Below, piece after piece: positions 56,553-64,000 of a DNA stretch of 64,000 nt (its first letter is position 1; each line of letters opens with the position of its first letter). The notes under the pieces were generated by a model. It did no database searches. It was given only the letters and a program-made list of their open reading frames with translations, and was not told the DNA's origin. Location of the stretch: NCBI GenBank assembly GCA_017541445.1, contig JAFXZC010000006.1:62001-126000 (forward strand), in the 5' to 3' direction. This stretch comes from Bacilli bacterium. GTDB taxonomy: Bacteria; Bacillota_I; Bacilli_A; RF39; UBA660. The translations under genes and the position numbers were made by a program.

Positions 56553-58137
56553 TTTTCTCTCCTATAAAGCTAAATCTTTCAATTACTTGTTCTTTAGTCA
56601 TAGGAGAAAATTTATATTGGTTCAAAGCATCCAAAATCTTTTTACCTTCAAATAATTTTTCTTGCAACTCTTTACTCATTTCATCAACATTTGCTAATTC
56701 ATAAACTTCTCGAGTTTCAAGATAACTTAATAACTTATATCTTACTACAGCACCCAGAGCTTTCATTGCCGGATCTTGAACAGCACCACCTAAACGCGAT
56801 ACTGAAAGACCATAATTAATAGCAGGCTTAATACCTTTTTGGAAGTTCTTACTAGATAGAACAATTTGTCCATCTGTAATTGAAATAACGTTTGTAGAGA
56901 TATAATCAGTAATATCTGCACCTTTTGTTTCAATTACTGGAAGTATTGTAATACTAGCACCACTCTTATATTGACAGCCTCTTTCAAGCAATCTTGAATG
57001 TGCGTAGAATATATCAGATGGATATGCATCACGTCCTGGAGACTTACCAGATATCAAACTTATTTCACGATATGCAAGAGCATGTCTTGATAAGTCATCA
57101 ATTGTAACAAGAACATCAAATCCTTGTTTCATAAATGAATTGGCAACACTCATCGCAAAATAAGGTGTTAAGTAAATAACTGGAGGTAAATCATCATAGA
57201 ACGCAGTTACAATAATTGTATACTGTGCAGCATCCCTCTTTAATAACTCATAATATATTTCTTTAACTTCTTTTTTAGTTTTACCAATAGCAACATACAT
57301 ACAAATAACATTTCGATCTTTTTGATTACAAATTGTATCCAAAAGTATTTGTGTTTTACCAGTCTTTTTATCACCAATAATTAATTGTCTTTGACCTTTA
57401 CCTATTGGATAAATTAAATCAATACCAGCAATACCTGTTTCTAATGGTCTCTTAACATCTGTACGATCCATTATAGGAGTAGGAAGTTCTTCTATTGGAA
57501 TCATAGTAGTGTTAGAGAATTTCTTATTAGCAAGTTTATCATAACCAAACATATCTATTACTTTACCTAAACTCTCTGAAGAGAATTCACCCATAAATTC
57601 CTCATTAGTTTGATAAACAACATCTCCAACACAAATCTTTTCAGTTTGAGAAACAACAGCAACAATAGCATGGTTAGTCTCTAGCTTAGTAATATAACCA
57701 ATTGCCTTATTAGCAATATTAATTTTTTCATAGAAAGCAGCACCACTAATACCTACAACTTCAATAATAAAGTCTTTAACATTAGTAACTCTACCCACAC
57801 CAAAAACATTCTCACCCGTTTGCATGTTTAAAATTTTCCTGTCAATTAACTTATCAACATAATTTAAACCTGCTGACTGAGATGCATTAACTGCCGCAGG
57901 TGCTGGATTTGCACTAACCGCAGGTTCTGCTACAGGAGCAGATACCTCAACTGGTTTTTCTTCAGCAACAGCACTAGCTACTGGTCCTTCTACTTTATTT
58001 TCTTCCTCTATTTGTGTAGTATTTTCACCAGAAAAAGGTTTAACTTCTTCAACTGTATCAGTACTTTCAACATTATTGGAATTAACCTCTGGTTCACTTA
58101 CAGTCTCACTTAAAACTGCAGAATCTTTTTCTTCCAT
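56542..58137 (-). CDS. atpA: F1-like ATPase alpha subunit with long N-terminal extension
   Basis: Protein of 531 residues. Nucleotide site GDKKTGKT is at 255-262 (usually GDRQTGKT near 169), DDLSRHALAYREIS follows, and the arginine finger is in SVSRLGGAVQ (Arg 448). The core is complete, but about 85 extra residues precede it, rich in Glu, Val, Pro and Ala (for example AVAEEKPVEVSAPVAEPA), probably disordered. The alpha N-terminus normally docks to delta, so the extension may bind the odd b-delta protein or a membrane partner (inference). AAAAGGAGTTGTAGTT precedes the ATG. Confidence 0.9.
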   Translation of the reverse strand: MEEKDSAVLSETVSEPEVNSNNVESTDTVEEVKPFSGENTTQIEEENKVEGPVASAVAEEKPVEVSAPVAEPAVSANPAPAAVNASQSAGLNYVDKLIDRKILNMQTGENVFGVGRVTNVKDFIIEVVGISGAAFYEKINIANKAIGYITKLETNHAIVAVVSQTEKICVGDVVYQTNEEFMGEFSSESLGKVIDMFGYDKLANKKFSNTTMIPIEELPTPIMDRTDVKRPLETGIAGIDLIYPIGKGQRQLIIGDKKTGKTQILLDTICNQKDRNVICMYVAIGKTKKEVKEIYYELLKRDAAQYTIIVTAFYDDLPPVIYLTPYFAMSVANSFMKQGFDVLVTIDDLSRHALAYREISLISGKSPGRDAYPSDIFYAHSRLLERGCQYKSGASITILPVIETKGADITDYISTNVISITDGQIVLSSKNFQKGIKPAINYGLSVSRLGGAVQDPAMKALGAVVRYKLLSYLETREVYELANVDEMSKELQEKLFEGKKILDALNQYKFSPMTKEQVIERFSFIGEKNGQ

Positions 58138-58164
58138 AACTACAACTCCTTTTTACCCTATATT

Positions 58165-58892
58165 TTAATTTAAACTATAATCGTACATTTTATTCTTATA
58201 TATAATCTTTATACCTTTATATACATTCTTATCATATATAGTCTTTATCCTATTGTCAATATAATCATAATTTTCTTTTTGATTTCCGACGTAAACATAT
58301 ATGATTGGATCACAAAACCCCATCTGACTATCTAGGTAATCAACAAAACTTTCAATTTCGAATTCATACCTTTCATTCATATAATCATTATAAATCTTTT
58401 CATCAATATTTTTAATATTTTCTTGAATAGAATCTAGAAAACCTTCCTCGTCAGAGGTTAATATATTATAAATACCAACTTTATTTATATACTCTTTTAC
58501 TTTAACTAATTGATTATATTCATTATAACCATTTCCATTAGCAATCATACTAGCAAATTTCTTTACTATATCTTCACTATTGAAGGAGAATTTACTATCT
58601 ACTCTCTTAACTATTTCAAGCAAATTCTCTACTTCATAGTTATTATTATTATCAAGATATACTAATGTTCCAGATTTTCTGTTTTTATCATTAGATGTGT
58701 CCTCATTATTCTTTTCTTCTTCTATACTATTATTTTCTTTATCTTTATTTTGTTCTTCATCATATTGTTGTAACTTAAGAACAAAATAACTTCTACCTTG
58801 TTCATTAATATTTTTGACTGTACTCTTTAATATAAAGAATATAACAACAGTCATAATTATTAATATAACAATTATTGCTATAATAGTTTCCA

Positions 58893-58893
<1 letters not shown>
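58165..58893 (-). CDS. b-delta-like stator subunit (membrane helix plus OSCP/delta-like domain)
   Basis: Protein of 242 residues. A single N-terminal helix (about 3-24), a charged linker of about 50 residues (short for a b subunit) and a helical domain (about 85-200) precede a C-terminal part whose end, NVYKGIKIIYKNKMYDYSL, resembles the delta/OSCP pattern of GGIkIrigd...DgSi. It lies between c and alpha, where F operons carry b and delta as two genes. It would tie the alpha/beta head to the membrane. The homology is weak and rests partly on position. Confidence 0.65.
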
Positions 58894-59150
<257 letters not shown>

Positions 59151-60791
59151 CTATTCATCATAAAATTTATAACTAAAATTCAAATTCAAATCATTAGCTC
59201 CACAATCTCCACCAGTGGTTTCTACACCTTCAGGAGATAATGTACAAAATAACATATTTGTTAAAGATATAGTATTTTCATAAGCAAGACCTCTGTCTTT
59301 CTCAAGTTCAAATGAACCTAAATAAGTACCATTTGAGTTAACATCTTTAGCAACTAAGTTTTGAGTAAATGTATACTCTTCAGTACCATTATCAGAAGTT
59401 CCTTTAAGAACAACATTAGCAGTATTAAACTTGTAATATTGATCAACATCTATTTGATAATCTATCTTTATTTTTGTATGCCAATCATAAGTATTACTAC
59501 CAGGATTTTTTTCCATAAATGTCGTTTTAGATACTTTATTAACTTTAATTTCATAATTAATATCTTTAGTTCTTATTTCTACTTCATCTTTAGTAACCTC
59601 TAACTCAGCACCAACTAATTGATAAACTAAAGAAATCTTATATGAAGTACCAGGTTTTCTATCCAATATTACATAAGAAGTTCCATCTTTATCAAGAACT
59701 TTCTTTTCTTCATCATTAATTAGTAAATAAATACTTTGATATTCACTACTTGGATCGAAAACAGAATATCCAACAGTAATTGAAGTAGCATCTGCAGATA
59801 CACTCTTTAATGCAACCCATCTTGAGAAATCATAGAATTTAGCAGCTGCTCTTGATAAACTGACATTTGTATTATCGTTTACTCCTCCAACACTCTCTGT
59901 CAAATTGTTAATACTCTTAATAACAGCATTTAAATACTCATCATAATAGTTATTAACATTATATTCTTCTTCGTCTTCATCATATCCTCCGCCGCCGGAG
60001 CCACCTCCGCCGCCAGAACCACCAGATCCTCCACCATTACCAATTTGATTAACAGTTTCTGTTCCATCAATTATATCAGGATCAGTATTACCACTCAATT
60101 TAGTAACTTTACTAGGATCAAATTCATTTGTACTACCAATAATGTTTTTTAAATCAACTTTTTTATCATTAAATATCATTGTTTCATTTGCAACATCAAA
60201 GTTTAAATTAGAACCATTTAATACAACTTGTGCAATAGTTTTAAAACTTAATAAGTTATTAGCAAATGATGGATTACCTTGTTTATCCAAATCTATGATA
60301 ACATATCCAGTTGTTTTTAAAACATCACTATCATTACTTACTATATTACTATCAACTATTAAATATTTTCTATCATCAAGTTTAAATAGTTTAGTTGGAG
60401 AAGACTTAACTATTCTAGTCTCGCCTTCTACAACATTTACATCTCCACTACTTAATACTTGGTAACCTATACCATATAGATATAGATTTGTATCATTTTC
60501 TTTATATACTACAGCATTCTTTCCAAGAGAATATTTATATGTTTCACCATCTTTTTTCTCATACATATAATATTTCTTGTCCATTTTTTGTGTTATGTAT
60601 GCTTCTCCAGAAGTTAAAATATAATTTAAATCCTCATCATATAAAACACTACCTACTGCAACATCATATTTAGTTTTATCATAAGATAAATACCTATAAA
60701 TAAATATACCGAAAGTGACAATTACACCAATTACAAATACAGTTAATACTCCAAAAAGCTTAAGTGTATTTTTCTTTAATTTTCTTATCAT
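59151..60791 (-). CDS. Single-pass surface protein in the ATPase operon
   Basis: Protein of 546 residues, not recognised. A short basic head and a membrane helix (about 13-34) are followed by an extracellular region with beta-rich segments. A Gly/Ser hinge (about 250-272, such as GGGSGGSGGGGGSGGGG) with an acidic run DEDEEE follows, then a second half with fibronectin-III-like domains (around 325-405, with SITVGYSVFDPSSEYQSIYL). The stop is 3 bases from the ORF of the next gene, c. The hinge is coded by a GC-rich block at 59986-60035. Location makes it a likely extracellular partner of the ATPase. Confidence 0.75.
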   Translation of the reverse strand: MIRKLKKNTLKLFGVLTVFVIGVIVTFGIFIYRYLSYDKTKYDVAVGSVLYDEDLNYILTSGEAYITQKMDKKYYMYEKKDGETYKYSLGKNAVVYKENDTNLYLYGIGYQVLSSGDVNVVEGETRIVKSSPTKLFKLDDRKYLIVDSNIVSNDSDVLKTTGYVIIDLDKQGNPSFANNLLSFKTIAQVVLNGSNLNFDVANETMIFNDKKVDLKNIIGSTNEFDPSKVTKLSGNTDPDIIDGTETVNQIGNGGGSGGSGGGGGSGGGGYDEDEEEYNVNNYYDEYLNAVIKSINNLTESVGGVNDNTNVSLSRAAAKFYDFSRWVALKSVSADATSITVGYSVFDPSSEYQSIYLLINDEEKKVLDKDGTSYVILDRKPGTSYKISLVYQLVGAELEVTKDEVEIRTKDINYEIKVNKVSKTTFMEKNPGSNTYDWHTKIKIDYQIDVDQYYKFNTANVVLKGTSDNGTEEYTFTQNLVAKDVNSNGTYLGSFELEKDRGLAYENTISLTNMLFCTLSPEGVETTGGDCGANDLNLNFSYKFYDE

Positions 60792-60804
60792 AACCTCACT
60801 CTCC

Positions 60805-63800
60805 CTACTTATTGACCGTTAGAATCGTTTCAACATTCGCGGTGACGACGCCATCATCATCCAGGAATTCCATAACAACTCTATATGTATTTTTTGGAAT
60901 TCTAACACCAACATTTAAAACGAAGTATGAAATATTATCATCTGTAATCCAATTTATACTAACTTCATCTAAGTTTTTAAATAAGTTTATACCAGTACTC
61001 TTTTCAGTATATAATGAAGCCCTAACTTTTCTTGCATTATGACTTCCATATAAATCGAAGAATGAAATTCTAACTTTCTTACTATTTGAATCTTCTTCAA
61101 TACTTGCAGATACACCTGAATAAGATAATGAACCAGTCAAGTTAAATTCTGTAGTAATAAAATCTTCTTCATAAACACCATCATTATTTCTATCAGCATA
61201 GAACACAACTTTAGCAGAACAAATATCAGTCGAACTACAATTAATATTATTACCTAATTTCTCTCTATAACTAGGTCCTTCCATTGTAGATATAGAAATC
61301 AATTCGCTTTGTCCATTTTTAATCAAATATACAAAGAAATGATATCTTTTTCTAGCATCAGCATCAGCACGTCTATCTGAAAGACCACTTTGAACCAATT
61401 CATTATTACCTGAATAGAATCCTTTGTATCCACCCATTGAACCAGCTTGATCCAACAATGTAACTAATAATTGAACATTTGAAGTTTGAGTATCTTCAAC
61501 TAGTTTAACATTTACGAATGGTCTAGATAATATGAAATCAGTAACATTCGCATTTTTAACAGCATTCTTAGATAATACATGTTCATGATTTTCAGAGTCA
61601 TTATAATATGGATAAGCAAATACAACATAATTATCATCTGTAGTCATAGAATTATCAGGAGTAGTAGGATGTTCAGGATCACCTTGTATTCCACCATATG
61701 TAGGTGTTATATCAATATAAGTGACATTATCAGAACTCTTAAAGATTGTATTATCGGTAGTAGCATATGCATATTTAACCACTTCAATACCGTCAGCACG
61801 ATTTCCATTTTCATCAATATAAGTAGTTCCTGGTACTCTTCTATAAACTTCAAATTTAATACCATCAAAGCCTTCCAAATATTGTAAATTATAAGTAACT
61901 TTTAAGAATCTATCATAATAATCATGAGATACACCCTCACCATAATCATAACTTGCTTTCATAGCAGTTATACCAGGGTTATCAGATGTTTCAATAGTGT
62001 AACTTGGATATGTTCTATCAGCATCATACCAAGAACCATAAATTGATTCATCAAGGAAATTATAATCCAAATAATCAAAATCTTTTGGAGAAGCACCATC
62101 TTCAAATGAATACTTAAATATTATTCTATAAATAGCATCAACTTTGTCTAAACCATCAATAGTTATATTATTTAGTATTGTATTTTCACCATTTTCAGAT
62201 ACAAATAATTCATTTAACTCATTTACTTTAAATGAAGTATAAGCACATTCAAATCTAAAATCATATAAACTACAATTTTCATTTACATTTGAGAAACCTT
62301 CACCTTCTACATATTTTTGAAGATAAACATAAGTTGTAATTGGTTTAGATGTACTAATAATAGGCTTAAATTTAAATCCACCTATTCCATTATTTACATC
62401 AGAAGCGCTCAATGAAAGTGATGGTGTATCACCAATAAAATAATAATTACATGATGCACCAGGAATTAAATCACCAGTACTAGAAGAAATAACCTTACAA
62501 TCACTTTGTTTATCAATAGTATAAGAGCCAAGTTTCTTAGGCATTAAAGCAACTGATACATTATTACTATTTTTACATACTAATCCTCTTGTAGTAACAC
62601 TACAATTATTGAATTTTAAAGGATCTACACTAGTATCGTATTTAGAAGTAACTTGTAGATAATTTTGAGCACCTATTCCAATACTATAATCAATATCACC
62701 ATAGTACTTACCTCTATCAAATACATAACTTACAACACCATTATCATTTGCGGTTAAAGTATAACCTTCAGTTGGACTTATTTCGTTATCAAATCCAGCA
62801 ATTTGAGTATCATACAATAATCTAATAGATAAAGTTATATCAACTTTTTTATTAGTATCATTTTCACTTATTAATTCACCAATATCAGAATGATAAATCT
62901 TAAAGCCTGAATAATTAATTCCATTTACAGAAATTCTTTCAATATCATTTCTAGTCTTATATAAAGTAACTGTTTTATCTGGAAAACCAGTTCTTGCACC
63001 AGTAAATTTCAATTCGTAAACAACAACTTTATCAGAATACCAATAACTATCATTTGCAGCAGATGTTAATAATACACTCAAATAATTTCTAGTACCTGAA
63101 TGATGTAATGTATATCTAGGAGTATAATCAACAAGACTTGTAATTGATTCATTATCAAAAATACTATCAAAATACCAGCCATCAAACATCGAATAAGTTG
63201 TTATAGGACTAATTTGTGGATTACTATAGTTAACTTCTCTTAATTGAACTTTATAATATAATACTGGATATCCATTTTTCGTTTTATTAAAATCACCATT
63301 TGTTGTATAAACAGTACCTGTAGCATGACGTTCTCCATCAAATGAAATACAATTTTCTGTTTCAGCACCATTTATCTTACATAATGCAGTAACTTCTTCA
63401 GAAGTAATACCATTAGAAGTAATTCTATAATATAAAGATTGCTTTCCATTATCAACATAGATAGCTTCGTCAACATCCATAATGTCATATCCAAAAGTAA
63501 CACCATCTGCATCACGTTTTGACAAATAAGCATATACAACAGGCATTTGTTTAGGAGGATTTTGAACATCTGTAGGAATAGCATCTAATACTTGTTCCTC
63601 ATTTTGTCTTCTAATAGTCATTTGAATATTAAAGTTAAAATATCCACCTCTATAATAATGTAATTTATTTTGTAATTCTTCACTAGTTAAATCATCAAAT
63701 AAATATGAAATACAACCAGTTGAGCCATCAATCATATTATTATTTATTAAATTATATGTTCCAACTGTTCCATTCTTAGTATATGTTCCTAATAATTGAT

Positions 63801-64000
63801 TTTGATCATCATGAACAAGCTCTAATTTAATTTGAGTTATATCATCAAGAGATATACCATCAACACTTGGACATATCTTATATCCAATTACAGTTCCTTT
63901 ATTTAAACCATCATTACCATTACTCTTAATTTCTTCAATAAGAGCTCTACTTTGTGGAGTAACATCACCAACTGAAGAAACATTAACATTGTTAGAACTA
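60805..64000 (-). CDS. Large repetitive surface protein, first visible gene of the ATPase operon (partial)
   Basis: The frame is open to the window edge: reading on past the internal ATG at 63735 gives at least 88 more residues (ending at the edge in SSVGDVTPQSRALIEE) without a stop, so the true start lies beyond 64000. At least 1,064 residues remain, with many beta-sandwich-like repeats separated by Asp/Gly/Asn loops, few Cys and no membrane helix or sortase motif at the C-terminus (TILTVNK). It is probably exported or anchored through its missing N-terminus, and it precedes the 546-residue protein by 13 bases. Confidence 0.75.
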   Translation of the reverse strand, partial: SSNNVNVSSVGDVTPQSRALIEEIKSNGNDGLNKGTVIGYKICPSVDGISLDDITQIKLELVHDDQNQLLGTYTKNGTVGTYNLINNNMIDGSTGCISYLFDDLTSEELQNKLHYYRGGYFNFNIQMTIRRQNEEQVLDAIPTDVQNPPKQMPVVYAYLSKRDADGVTFGYDIMDVDEAIYVDNGKQSLYYRITSNGITSEEVTALCKINGAETENCISFDGERHATGTVYTTNGDFNKTKNGYPVLYYKVQLREVNYSNPQISPITTYSMFDGWYFDSIFDNESITSLVDYTPRYTLHHSGTRNYLSVLLTSAANDSYWYSDKVVVYELKFTGARTGFPDKTVTLYKTRNDIERISVNGINYSGFKIYHSDIGELISENDTNKKVDITLSIRLLYDTQIAGFDNEISPTEGYTLTANDNGVVSYVFDRGKYYGDIDYSIGIGAQNYLQVTSKYDTSVDPLKFNNCSVTTRGLVCKNSNNVSVALMPKKLGSYTIDKQSDCKVISSSTGDLIPGASCNYYFIGDTPSLSLSASDVNNGIGGFKFKPIISTSKPITTYVYLQKYVEGEGFSNVNENCSLYDFRFECAYTSFKVNELNELFVSENGENTILNNITIDGLDKVDAIYRIIFKYSFEDGASPKDFDYLDYNFLDESIYGSWYDADRTYPSYTIETSDNPGITAMKASYDYGEGVSHDYYDRFLKVTYNLQYLEGFDGIKFEVYRRVPGTTYIDENGNRADGIEVVKYAYATTDNTIFKSSDNVTYIDITPTYGGIQGDPEHPTTPDNSMTTDDNYVVFAYPYYNDSENHEHVLSKNAVKNANVTDFILSRPFVNVKLVEDTQTSNVQLLVTLLDQAGSMGGYKGFYSGNNELVQSGLSDRRADADARKRYHFFVYLIKNGQSELISISTMEGPSYREKLGNNINCSSTDICSAKVVFYADRNNDGVYEEDFITTEFNLTGSLSYSGVSASIEEDSNSKKVRISFFDLYGSHNARKVRASLYTEKSTGINLFKNLDEVSINWITDDNISYFVLNVGVRIPKNTYRVVMEFLDDDGVVTANVETILTVNK

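Overview
The window comes from a very AT-rich (roughly a quarter G+C by eye), Gram-positive, wall-bearing bacterium of the Bacilli/Mollicutes neighbourhood, most like uncultured gut lineages such as RF39. Evidence: single-membrane envelope genes (lipoteichoic acid synthase, LytR-CpsA-Psr protein, D-Ala-D-Ala carboxypeptidase, TagGH-like exporter), a CIRCE-controlled clpB without its N-domain, AGGAGG-type ribosome binding sites and TTGnnn-17-TATAAT promoters. Genes use the standard bacterial code: TGG encodes Trp, and TGA ends several genes in 4-base ATGA overlaps.

Layout. 1-20.8 kb is a surface-polysaccharide locus, almost all on the minus strand: lipid-carrier initiating transferase, ABC exporter, a three-gene amino-deoxysugar pathway (capE/rmlD-like/wecB), six glycosyltransferase genes (two with two domains each), a polymerase-glycosyltransferase fusion, an Alg13/Alg14-like pair, a pyruvyltransferase-FrhB fusion, GtrA-like and HAD proteins, and an acyltransferase. 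21-34 kb is envelope biology: a second acyltransferase, a membrane-anchored cohesin-like protein beside a dockerin-bearing glucosaminidase, an LCP protein with a PASTA-like domain, LTA synthase, tRNA-Gly and a DD-carboxypeptidase. 33.6-40.1 kb holds a compact operon (two GNATs, a broken GNAT, a nucleotidyltransferase, a three-gene ABC-2 exporter, a phosphodiesterase). It is preceded by a strong promoter and two copies of a covarying structured RNA, each ending in a terminator, around a 48-codon ORF. 40.2-53.5 kb contains clpB, a radical-SAM/SPASM cluster with zinc-ribbon membrane proteins and BspA-type repeats, and small metabolic and surface genes.

53.6-64 kb is the most unusual part: a complete, divergent F1-type ATPase operon with gene order c, b-delta-like, alpha, gamma, beta, epsilon. 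Catalytic residues are kept in alpha/beta, but the c-subunit-like protein has no ion-binding carboxylate, no subunit a is recognisable, alpha has about 85 extra N-terminal residues, and the operon begins with two large single-pass or secreted surface proteins. This resembles in concept the F1-like ATPases of mycoplasmas (types 2 and 3) and suggests an ATP-driven rotary or mechanical device coupled to surface proteins rather than an ion-pumping ATP synthase.
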